In this document: one piece after another, positions 18,022-25,749 of the stretch
Numbering within the stretch: the stretch's first letter is position 1
How the letters are laid out: every line of letters begins with the position of its first letter
NCBI GenBank assembly: GCA_029263055.1
Contig: JAJCYG010000088.1
Location: forward strand, 1 to 42,530
Length of the DNA: 42,530 nt
Direction: 5' to 3'
DNA from: Actinomycetes bacterium
Lineage (GTDB): Bacteria; Auribacterota; JAJCYG01
Position numbers and translations under genes: made by a program
The notes under the pieces: model-generated
Database searches by the model: none
What the model saw: the letters and a program-made list of their open reading frames with translations, nothing else
Told to the model about the DNA's origin: nothing

Positions 18022-18987
18022 ATGAAGTTTTTAGTCACAGGTGGAGCTGGTTTTATTGGAAGCCATTTGGTTGAACGTCTTTTATCTGAAGGGCATGAAA
18101 TCGTCTGTATTGATGATTTTAATGACTTTTACGATCCCTCTTTTAAACGTGACAATATTTCCGCCTTCTCAGATAAAGAATCTTTTAAGTTAGTTGAAGG
18201 GGATATTCGAGATCTTTCACTTCTGAAGCAGGTTTTTAAAGAACATTCCTTTGACCAGGTGATTCATTTAGCTGCCCGTGCAGGGGTTCGCCCTTCAATT
18301 AAAGAACCTCAGCTCTATGTTGATGTGAATATCAATGGAACAGTCAATCTACTCGAGTGCATGCAAGAGCATGGCATTAAGAAAATGGTTTTTGCTTCTT
18401 CATCCTCTGTCTATGGAAAGAACAAAAAGGTTCCTTTTCAAGAAAGTGACTTACTTGATTCACCTTTTTCGCCTTATGCAGCCACTAAAACAGCAGGGGA
18501 AGTGGTTTGTAAAACCTATTTTGAACTTTACGGCATCTCTTCTGTCTGCTTGCGCTTCTTTACTGTTTATGGACCGCGTCAACGGCCTGAAATGGCTATT
18601 TATAAATTCACCCGGGCGCTTTTTGCGGGGGATGAACTGACTTTATTTGGAGAGGGAAATTCTGAGAGAGACTATACGTTTGTTTCAGATATTGTAGAGG
18701 GAATCTTCGGAGCGATTCGCACAGAACCAGGATTCTCTATTTATAATTTAGGTAATTCAAGTCCTATTTCATTAGCAAAGTTACTTCAAACTTTAGAAGA
18801 AATTATCGGAAAAAAGGCAAATGCTAAGTATTTAGCCAATCAAGCAGGGGATGTTCCTGTGACTTATGCTCAAATTGATAAAGCAAAAAAAGATTTAAAC
18901 TATATTCCGAAAGTTTCCATAGAACAGGGACTCAAGGCATTTGTTGAGTGGTTTCAGGAATCTCGATTGACATCCAGTCATAAATAG
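18022..18987 (+). CDS. NAD-dependent epimerase, UDP-glucuronate 4-epimerase-like
   Basis: An extended short-chain dehydrogenase of 321 residues. It has the Rossmann motif TGGAGFIGS at 6-14, the catalytic Y152-x3-K156 and [12 protein letters not shown], with DDFNDFYDP near the N-terminus. The NDFYDP and TVYGP..RP.MA features are those of UDP-glucuronate 4-epimerases, which make UDP-galacturonate. The UDP-glucose dehydrogenase at 21469 would supply the substrate. A TTG one codon upstream is an alternative start. It is the last gene before the lptD promoters. Confidence 0.75.
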   Translation: MKFLVTGGAGFIGSHLVERLLSEGHEIVCIDDFNDFYDPSFKRDNISAFSDKESFKLVEGDIRDLSLLKQVFKEHSFDQVIHLAARAGVRPSIKEPQLYVDVNINGTVNLLECMQEHGIKKMVFASSSSVYGKNKKVPFQESDLLDSPFSPYAATKTAGEVVCKTYFELYGISSVCLRFFTVYGPRQRPEMAIYKFTRALFAGDELTLFGEGNSERDYTFVSDIVEGIFGAIRTEPGFSIYNLGNSSPISLAKLLQTLEEIIGKKANAKYLANQAGDVPVTYAQIDKAKKDLNYIPKVSIEQGLKAFVEWFQESRLTSSHK

Positions 18988-18999
18988 ATGCACAATAAG

Positions 19000-19028
19000 T
19001 TGTACATTATCTCTGATTTTGCTATATA
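19000..19028 (+). promoter_or_regulatory. lptD promoter P1
   Basis: TTGTAC at 19000-19005, exactly 17 bases, then TATATA at 19023-19028 preceded by TGC, an extended -10. The -35 is part of a TTGTACA element that recurs 29 bases downstream. Confidence 0.55.
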
Positions 19029-19056
19029 TTGTACAAATAGTGGTATTTTCTAAAAT
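19029..19056 (+). promoter_or_regulatory. lptD promoter P2 and second TTGTACA element
   Basis: TTGTACAA (a perfect palindrome, 19029-19036) provides a second TTGTAC. It is followed after 16 bases by TAAAAT at 19051-19056. GTTATT-CA-AATAAC at 19065-19078 could form a small hairpin in the leader. Together with P1 this is either a tandem promoter or a paired operator. Confidence 0.45.
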
Positions 19057-19097
19057 ATTAAGCCGTTATTCAAATAACCGTTAATTAGGATTATTGT

Positions 19098-21182
19098 GTG
19101 AACAAGGGAACACTTTATTTATCACTTTTTCTAGCCTGTTTTGGGGTCTTATTTTCTCAAAATGCCTATTCCATTGAAACGCCTGTCCGCTGTCAGGGAG
19201 ATCGGGTTGAATACCTTCGTGATGATGGGGTAATTCAAGCTGAAGGAAATGTGATCCTGACTCAAAATGGAACCGAGCTAAAATGTGACAAAGCAATTGT
19301 TTTTGTCAATACAGGGGAAGCTTTTGCTGAAGGAAGAGTTGTTTTATACAACGAAAATCAAACCTTTACTTCAGATAAGATGCACTACAATTTTAAGACT
19401 GGTTTAGGGGATGTGCTTAAAACTAACCTCGTGAATCAGAATTGGTTTTCTGAAGGTGAAGCAGGAACAAAAGTCTCCAATCAAGAATTTATTCTTCAAA
19501 ATGCTTATATCACGACGTGTGATTTAAAAGATCCTCACTACAAAATTTATGGCCGTGAATTAAGAATCTATCCAAATGATAAAGTGGTTATTCGCCAACC
19601 TACAGTTTATATTTTAAATATTCCTGTGATGTGGCTGCCTCGTTATACCTTCCCTCTAAATGATGAACGTTCTCGTTTTTCGTTTGCTCCTGGGTATCGC
19701 TCTGATTTTGGTCCTTTTATTTATACGGCATTTAACTTTTATCAAACTGAAAATATTAAAGGGACTTTTCGTCGCGATTATTTTGATAAACGAGGTCTTG
19801 GGGTTGGCCTTGATGTTGAATATCAATACGAGAATGAAGCCTATGGCAAAATTTTAACTTATTTGATTGATGATCGTAATTATGAGCCTACAGGAGCTGG
19901 TGAGGGAACCACCTCTGACGAGACCCGCTATCGTGTGACTTGGGAACACCAACAACAAATTTCATATGACACCCGCTTGATTTCTGAATTCAATGTTCAA
20001 AGTGATAAAGATATTATTCGTGATTTCTTTCGATCTGAATTTAGAGATGAAAACCAACGTGAGAACTTTGTGGATATCACGAAGTCCACAGCTGATTACC
20101 AAATGACTCTGTTTCTTTCAACGCAAGTAGATGATGTCTTTAATGTATTAGAAAAATTACCTGAGTTTCGTTTGACCACACGAAAACAACGCATTCAAGA
20201 CACACCTATTTTTTATAGATCTAGTACGACATTAGGCTACATGAACTTTGATTTTGGTGATGAAGTTAATGAAGGAGTCACACCAGAGCCTGAAGATTTT
20301 GATACCTTTAGAGTCGATACCTTTCATGAGTTTTCCTATCCAAAAAAATATTTAGGCTGGCTTTCATTTGAGCCTCGTCTTGGATTTCGTGTAACCTCTT
20401 ATTCAGATGATGTGGATGGAGATAGTACGACTCGTGGTGTTTATAATGCTGGTTTTGATATGTTTACTAAGATCTCCAAGACTTGGGATGATTACTCAAA
20501 TGAATTTTGGAAAATCAATAAATTGCGTCACGTGATTGAACCTGCTGTGAGATATACAATCGTAGGCCATCCTTCGGTCAGACCTGATGAGTTGTTACAG
20601 TTTGATGGGATTGACTCGATCAACCGAGTGAACCAATTTCGTTTGGGCATAAGAAATAAAATACAAACACAACGCAAAAATCAGACTATAGAGCTTTTGG
20701 ATATTGATGTTTTTGCTTTTTTATCACCCCAGCATTCTGATCAAGATTTAGAGCAAGCTTTTTCAGATCTCTTCATTGACTTAGAAGCACGGCCCATTGA
20801 ATGGTTGAAATTTGATATTGATGCTCGAATCGATACTGAAGATACTTCAAATGGGATTGAAGAGATTAATACTGATTTAGTCTATTACTATCGTGATGAT
20901 TTGGCATTCACATTTGGACAACGATTCCGTAAAAAAGACTCTAACCTTTATGTGTTTGAAGTCGATTACCAAATCAATCCTGAATGGCAGGCAAAAGTTT
21001 TTCAACGTATTGAAGCTGAAACAGGAGATCTGCAAGATTCAGAGTTTGCTTTGTTTAAAGACCTTCATGATTGGAAAGCTGTGATGAGCTATCGCCATAG
21101 AGAATTCCGTGATGAAGACACATTTTTTGTGATGTTTTATTTAAAAGATTTTCCTGATGTCCCTCTTAAAATAGGCAACTAG
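19098..21182 (+). CDS. lptD: LPS-assembly protein LptD
   Basis: The outer-membrane beta-barrel that inserts lipopolysaccharide into the outer leaflet. It has 694 residues, shorter than the E. coli protein (about 780). A signal peptide spans about 1-25. An OstA/LptA-like jellyroll at about 30-110 starts CQGDRVEYL and has AEGNVILTQNG. TTCDLKDPHY follows, then WLPRYTFP leading into the barrel with many alternating aromatic strands, ending near VPLKIGN. The start is GTG behind AGGA at 19086-19089. LptE is not visible nearby. This is the best evidence in the window for an LPS outer membrane. Confidence 0.9.
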   Translation: MNKGTLYLSLFLACFGVLFSQNAYSIETPVRCQGDRVEYLRDDGVIQAEGNVILTQNGTELKCDKAIVFVNTGEAFAEGRVVLYNENQTFTSDKMHYNFKTGLGDVLKTNLVNQNWFSEGEAGTKVSNQEFILQNAYITTCDLKDPHYKIYGRELRIYPNDKVVIRQPTVYILNIPVMWLPRYTFPLNDERSRFSFAPGYRSDFGPFIYTAFNFYQTENIKGTFRRDYFDKRGLGVGLDVEYQYENEAYGKILTYLIDDRNYEPTGAGEGTTSDETRYRVTWEHQQQISYDTRLISEFNVQSDKDIIRDFFRSEFRDENQRENFVDITKSTADYQMTLFLSTQVDDVFNVLEKLPEFRLTTRKQRIQDTPIFYRSSTTLGYMNFDFGDEVNEGVTPEPEDFDTFRVDTFHEFSYPKKYLGWLSFEPRLGFRVTSYSDDVDGDSTTRGVYNAGFDMFTKISKTWDDYSNEFWKINKLRHVIEPAVRYTIVGHPSVRPDELLQFDGIDSINRVNQFRLGIRNKIQTQRKNQTIELLDIDVFAFLSPQHSDQDLEQAFSDLFIDLEARPIEWLKFDIDARIDTEDTSNGIEEINTDLVYYYRDDLAFTFGQRFRKKDSNLYVFEVDYQINPEWQAKVFQRIEAETGDLQDSEFALFKDLHDWKAVMSYRHREFRDEDTFFVMFYLKDFPDVPLKIGN

Positions 21183-21394
21183 AGGATTCTTATCTTCCAT
21201 AAAAACCTATCCGATTAAGCAATTCACCCCTAATTTGAGCCCTAACAACGTACTCAATAATGGATGAGTTCTTATATTTTGGTTTTTATAGAAGGTTTAT
21301 AATTAGATTTAGAGTAGTTATAACTATATGTTTTATAGGTATATAGTGTTAATAATCTTATTATTTACTTTATGCCTTCTAGGCAAGTGAGCAA
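21183..21394 (+). promoter_or_regulatory. AT-rich leader region upstream of ugd
   Basis: The largest gap of the window runs from 21183 to 21468. It contains TATAAT at 21298-21303 without a good -35. Nested palindromes follow: TAGTTATAACTA at 21315-21326, and ACTATAT/ATATAGT arms at 21323-21329 and 21341-21347. A TGCCT-TCT-AGGCA hairpin lies at 21373-21385. No credible gene is present. Confidence 0.4.
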
Positions 21395-21427
21395 GGTTCA
21401 GGGTTGCTGTTTTGAGCCAATTTTTTT
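21395..21427 (+). terminator. Terminator-like hairpin before ugd, possible attenuator
   Basis: Arms GGTTCA (21395-21400) and TGAGCC (21413-21418) form a six-pair stem with one wobble, followed by AA and seven T. It stands about 40 bases before ugd. AGCAA (21390-21394) can instead pair with TTGCT (21404-21408), closing the left arm inside a loop. That would be a competing anti-terminator fold. Confidence 0.5.
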
Positions 21428-21468
21428 ATTCTTTATGTCACTTTTTTTAAATAGGAGAGTTTTGCCAT

Positions 21469-22758
21469 ATGCGTGTGAGTATGATTGGAACAGGTTATGT
21501 GGGATTAGTGACAGGAACCTGTTTGGCTGAAATAGGGCACCATGTCATTTGTGTGGATAATAATAAGGACAAAGTAGAGAGCCTTAAAAATGGCGAAATC
21601 CCTATTTATGAACCCGGTCTAGATCCTCTTGTAAAAAAGAATGTTGAAGGGGGACGTCTTTCGTTTACCACGAGTATTGAGGAGGGGGTCCAAAATAGCG
21701 ACTTCATCTTTATTGGGGTGAGTACACCACCTAAAGCAAATGGACAAGCTGATCTCTCGTTTGTGGCTCAGGTGGCACGTGAAGTGGCCTCAGTCATGGA
21801 TGACTATAAAGTAATCGTGGATAAGAGTACGGTTCCAGTTAGAACGGCTGAAAAGGTGTATGAAACAATCAAACGTTATAACAGTAATAAAATTGAATTT
21901 GATGTGGTTTCAAATCCTGAATTTTTAAGAGAAGGTTCGGCAATCAGCGATTTCATGAACCCTGATCGGATTGTGATTGGGGTTGAAAGCGAACGTGCTC
22001 AAAAAATGATGGAAGAGCTCTATGCTCCGATTAAATGTCCTTTAATCAAGACCAATGTGAAGAGTGCTGAAATTATTAAGCATGCTTCCAACTCCTTTCT
22101 CGCTTTGAAAATCTCATTTGCAAATGCCTTAGCAAATATCTGTGAGTTGACCGGAGCGGATATCAATGAAGTGGTAGAAGGAATGGGCCACGATAAACGT
22201 ATCAATAAACATTTTTTAAATGCTGGAATAGGCTATGGGGGATCTTGCTTTCCAAAAGATGTCTCTGCTTTTATTAAAATCTCAGAAGATCTAGGTTATG
22301 ATTTTAAGCTTTTAAAAGAAGTTGAACATATTAATGACCTTCAAAAAGAGCTTTTTATCAAAAAGATTGAAGAGACGCTTTGGGTGGTAAAAGACAAAAC
22401 GATTGGTGTTTTAGGTCTTGCCTTTAAGCCAAATACAGATGATATGAGAAATGCACCTTCATTAGATATTATTAAGCAGTTAGAAAAAGAAGGGGCTAAG
22501 GTTAAGGTTTATGATCCTGTAGCTATGCCTCATGCCAAATCAATGCTCAATGGTACCACTTTTTCTAAAGATGTTTATGAAGTGGCTGAAGGGGCAGATG
22601 CGTTGGTTCTTGTCACTGAGTGGGATGAATTCAGAGGAATGGATCTCAAACGTGTTAAAGAATTGATGTCACATCCTATTCTTATTGATGGACGCAATAT
22701 TTTCGATCCTAAAAAAATGGAAGAAGAAGGGTTTGTCTATAAGAGTGTGGGGCGTTAA
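21469..22758 (+). CDS. ugd: UDP-glucose 6-dehydrogenase
   Basis: Oxidises UDP-glucose twice to UDP-glucuronate using NAD. It has 429 residues, with GTGYVG at 7-12, the catalytic cysteine C260 in YGGSCFPKD, and the C-terminal GLAFKPNTDDMR segment. The start follows TAGGAGAG near 21452. It shares one base with the next dehydrogenase (TAATG). The product can feed the epimerase-like gene at 18022. It is the first gene of a four-gene run ending with the uracil-DNA glycosylase. Confidence 0.95.
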   Translation: MRVSMIGTGYVGLVTGTCLAEIGHHVICVDNNKDKVESLKNGEIPIYEPGLDPLVKKNVEGGRLSFTTSIEEGVQNSDFIFIGVSTPPKANGQADLSFVAQVAREVASVMDDYKVIVDKSTVPVRTAEKVYETIKRYNSNKIEFDVVSNPEFLREGSAISDFMNPDRIVIGVESERAQKMMEELYAPIKCPLIKTNVKSAEIIKHASNSFLALKISFANALANICELTGADINEVVEGMGHDKRINKHFLNAGIGYGGSCFPKDVSAFIKISEDLGYDFKLLKEVEHINDLQKELFIKKIEETLWVVKDKTIGVLGLAFKPNTDDMRNAPSLDIIKQLEKEGAKVKVYDPVAMPHAKSMLNGTTFSKDVYEVAEGADALVLVTEWDEFRGMDLKRVKELMSHPILIDGRNIFDPKKMEEEGFVYKSVGR

Positions 22759-24065
22759 TGTCTGTAGAAAATCTCATTGACCGAATCAATAAGAAAGAGA
22801 CGGTTGTTGGGGTTATTGGCTTAGGGTATGCAGGTTTGCCCTTAGCGATTGAATTTGCTGAAGAAGGGTTTGAGGTCGTTGGTTTTGATCTTAACGAAGA
22901 GCGAGTCAGCAAGCTTCAAAATGGGCAATCTTACATCGAAGATATTTCTTCTGCACGTTTAAAGGAACAGGTTCGAGACAAGCGTCTTAGCCTGACAGCT
23001 CACTCCAAAGATTTAGCTCGTGCCGATGTGATTCTTATCTGCGTTCAAACCCCATTAAGAAAGTCAAAAGAACCTGACATTAGTTTTATTATTAAAGCTA
23101 TTGAGGGGATTCCAACACCTAAAAAAGAGCGTTTGATTGTTCTTCAAAGCACTACTTTTCCAGGAACAACAGAAGAATATGTGCGGCCCTATTTTGAAAA
23201 AAATGGATGTAAAATAGGAAAAAATCTTTTTTTAGTTTTTGCTCCTGAGAGAATAGATCCTTCCAATAAAAAATTTCATTCAAGCAATATTCCTAAAATC
23301 ATTGGTGGCGAAACCGAGGCATGCTCACGTGTGGGTAAAGTTTTATTTGAGCAAGTGATTGAAAAGGTTGTGGTGGTTGATTCTGCTAAATCAGCAGAAA
23401 TGGTTAAGCTACTTGAAAATACCTTTCGAGCTGATAATATTGCCATGGTTAATGAGTTTGCTTTAATGTGCCATGAAATGGATATTGATGTGTGGGAAGT
23501 GATTGATGCAGCGGCAACCAAACCTTTTGGGTTTATGCCTTTTTATCCAGGGCCTGGTTTGGGTGGGCATTGCTTGCCTGTTGATCCTGTTTACCTTTCT
23601 TGGAAAGCTAAAATTCTTGATTTTGACCCTCGTTTTATTGATCTTGCCACTGTGATTAATGCGCAGATGCCTCAAGAAATAGTGGTGAGGATCGGCGATT
23701 TACTTAATGATAAGGGAAAGAGCTTAAAGGGATCACATGTCTTTATCGTGGGAGTCTCTTATAAAAAGAATGTGGCTGATTATCGTGAATCACCTGCATT
23801 AGATGTGATTGATTTACTTCAAAAAAAGGGGGCGACAATTGAGTATCATGATCCCCATGTGGCTCAATTTGAACTGAATGAGAAAGTTTTCCATTCAAAA
23901 AAACTCTCAGAATCACATCTTAAAAAACAAGATATAGTGGTTGTTTTAACAAATCATGATGAAATTGATTTTAAATCTTTAGTGAAGCAGTCCCCATTTC
24001 TTTTTGATACACGCAATGCCACAAAGGGACTTTCTGCAGCTAAAGGTAAACTGATTCGATTGTAG
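22758..24065 (+). CDS. wbpA: UDP-N-acetylglucosamine 6-dehydrogenase (WbpA/WecC type)
   Basis: A second nucleotide-sugar dehydrogenase of 435 residues. It has the GLGYAGLPLA Rossmann motif near residues 21-30, the catalytic C272 in GPGLGGHCLPVDP, and GVSYKKNVAD in the C-terminal domain. The GGHCLPVDP form is typical of enzymes acting on UDP-GlcNAc or UDP-ManNAc, in contrast to GGSCFPKD of ugd. The product would be a UDP-N-acetylhexosaminuronate for polysaccharide or glycan synthesis. Exact sugar is uncertain. Confidence 0.85.
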   Translation: MSVENLIDRINKKETVVGVIGLGYAGLPLAIEFAEEGFEVVGFDLNEERVSKLQNGQSYIEDISSARLKEQVRDKRLSLTAHSKDLARADVILICVQTPLRKSKEPDISFIIKAIEGIPTPKKERLIVLQSTTFPGTTEEYVRPYFEKNGCKIGKNLFLVFAPERIDPSNKKFHSSNIPKIIGGETEACSRVGKVLFEQVIEKVVVVDSAKSAEMVKLLENTFRADNIAMVNEFALMCHEMDIDVWEVIDAAATKPFGFMPFYPGPGLGGHCLPVDPVYLSWKAKILDFDPRFIDLATVINAQMPQEIVVRIGDLLNDKGKSLKGSHVFIVGVSYKKNVADYRESPALDVIDLLQKKGATIEYHDPHVAQFELNEKVFHSKKLSESHLKKQDIVVVLTNHDEIDFKSLVKQSPFLFDTRNATKGLSAAKGKLIRL

Positions 24066-24075
24066 AGGTGACAAT

Positions 24076-25011
24076 ATGAAAATACTTGTGACAGGTGGAG
24101 CTGGGTTTATTGGATCGCATGTTGTGGATGCTTTTTTAGAAGCCGGACATGATGTTGTTGTCTTGGATAATTTATCTTCAGGTAAAATGGTAAATCTGCC
24201 TAAAGAAGTAAAAGTTTATGAAGTCGATTATGTGACAGGTGATTTAGACGCGATTTTTGAGAAAGAAAACATTGATGTGGTTTCACACCATGCTGCTCAA
24301 ATAGATGTCCGTTTTTCTTTTAGAGATCCGGTTGAAGATGTCCGCATTAATGTTTTAGGGGGTGTACGCCTTTTAGAAGCGTGTGAAAAGAATAAGGTTA
24401 AACAAGTTTTATTTGCTTCTACAGGTGGCGCAATCTATGGGGAACAAGACACTTTTCCCGCAGATGAAAAGCATGCTATTCGTCCTTGTTCGCCTTATGG
24501 TTTAGACAAATACCTTTTAGAAAATTATTTACAATATTACCAGCGTAAAGGTGCCTTTGATGTGGTGGCATTACGGTATTCCAATGTTTATGGCCCGAGA
24601 CAAAATCCACATGGAGAAGCTGGGGTTGTGGCAATCTTTTTAGACCACCTCTTAGATGGAAAACTTGCAACTATCAATGGAGATGGGCGTCAAAAAAGAG
24701 ATTTTGTTTTTGTCAAAGATATTGCTACAGCAAATGTGGCTGCTTTAAAATTAACAGGCAGTCATGTGATTAATTTGGGAACAGATACTGAAACCGATAT
24801 TGTGGAGTTGTATGAGTTAATCACTCAAAGTCTAAAGGTTGATTTAAAAGCGCTTCATGGGCCGGCTAAAGAGGGCGAACAACTTCGAAGCGTGATTACA
24901 TATCAATTGGCTGAAAAGCTCTTAGACTGGAAGCATTCTGTTTCTTTGAAAGAAGGAATTGATCAAACTGTTTCCTGGTTTGCAGAAAGGCACAAAGGAC
25001 TTTCAAAATGA
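24076..25011 (+). CDS. NAD-dependent sugar-nucleotide epimerase (GalE-like)
   Basis: An extended SDR of 311 residues with TGGAGFIGS near the N-terminus, STGGAIYGE, and catalytic Y141-x3-K145 in SPYGLDK. The STGGAIYGE form is usual in GalE-like and UDP-GlcNAc/GlcNAcA 4-epimerases such as WbpP. The dehydrogenase just upstream makes a UDP-N-acetyl sugar or its uronate a likely substrate. GAGGTGA precedes the ATG. The stop overlaps the next start by four bases. Confidence 0.8.
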   Translation: MKILVTGGAGFIGSHVVDAFLEAGHDVVVLDNLSSGKMVNLPKEVKVYEVDYVTGDLDAIFEKENIDVVSHHAAQIDVRFSFRDPVEDVRINVLGGVRLLEACEKNKVKQVLFASTGGAIYGEQDTFPADEKHAIRPCSPYGLDKYLLENYLQYYQRKGAFDVVALRYSNVYGPRQNPHGEAGVVAIFLDHLLDGKLATINGDGRQKRDFVFVKDIATANVAALKLTGSHVINLGTDTETDIVELYELITQSLKVDLKALHGPAKEGEQLRSVITYQLAEKLLDWKHSVSLKEGIDQTVSWFAERHKGLSK

Positions 25012-25733
25012 GTGATGCAGAACTCCTTTCATTAGTACAGGGGCTTAAAAAAGATGTTCAAGAGCAGATAAGGCAAGGAGTCAAAACCTTTCAAGCTCAA
25101 TCTGATTCTCCTTCTGTTTCAGAAGTTGCACCTCAGAAACTAGAAAAAAAAGTTGTAGAAAAAGACTCCACTGGATTTGAGGCGTTACAGAAAAAAGCAC
25201 TTGCCTGTACGCAATGTGTGTTATCTGAAACACGAACACAGGTTGTTTTTGGTGCGGGTAATGAGAATGCTGACCTGATGTTTGTTGGAGAAGCGCCTGG
25301 TTATGATGAGGATGTTCAAGGACTTCCTTTTGTTGGACTCGCAGGGCAATTGCTTTCAAAAATCATTTTAGCAATGGGACTGACCCGAGAAGAGGTCTAT
25401 ATTGCCAATGTATTGAAATGCCGTCCTCCAAATAACCGTTCGCCCCAACCCGATGAAATTGAGCAATGCTCGCCGTATCTTAAATCTCAAATTGACCATG
25501 TGAAACCCAAAGTCATTGTGGCTCTTGGGGCATTTGCCGCACAAACATTACTTAAAACAGATAAGAAGATCAGTGGTTTACGTGGCTTTTTTCATGATTT
25601 TGAAGGCATTCAATTAATGCCTACTTATCATCCTGCTTTTTTATTGCGTAGCCCTTCAGAGAAAAAGTCTGTTTGGGAAGATATGAAAATTGTTCTAAAA
25701 GCATTGGGAAAAGAACTTCCCAATAAAAAATAG
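25008..25733 (+). CDS. Type 4 uracil-DNA glycosylase
   Basis: Removes uracil from DNA as the first step of base excision repair. The iron-sulphur cluster cysteines are C67, C70, C138 and C154. The active-site motif GEAPGYDED is at 94-102, and the TYHP motif is near residue 205. Length is 241 residues; the first 60 are a charged, low-complexity extension that probably does not form part of the catalytic fold. It overlaps the epimerase by four bases and is followed by priA, a repair and restart neighbour. Confidence 0.92.
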   Translation: MSDAELLSLVQGLKKDVQEQIRQGVKTFQAQSDSPSVSEVAPQKLEKKVVEKDSTGFEALQKKALACTQCVLSETRTQVVFGAGNENADLMFVGEAPGYDEDVQGLPFVGLAGQLLSKIILAMGLTREEVYIANVLKCRPPNNRSPQPDEIEQCSPYLKSQIDHVKPKVIVALGAFAAQTLLKTDKKISGLRGFFHDFEGIQLMPTYHPAFLLRSPSEKKSVWEDMKIVLKALGKELPNKK

Positions 25734-25749
25734 ATTTGTGTTGTGAGTT

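Noticed and set aside
21260..21346. A 28-codon hydrophobic open frame in the ugd leader
   Set aside because: No ribosome site and the composition is that of AT-rich noncoding sequence.
21395..21468. A cyclic di-GMP or other known riboswitch before ugd
   Set aside because: The conserved core sequences of the common riboswitch classes are not present.
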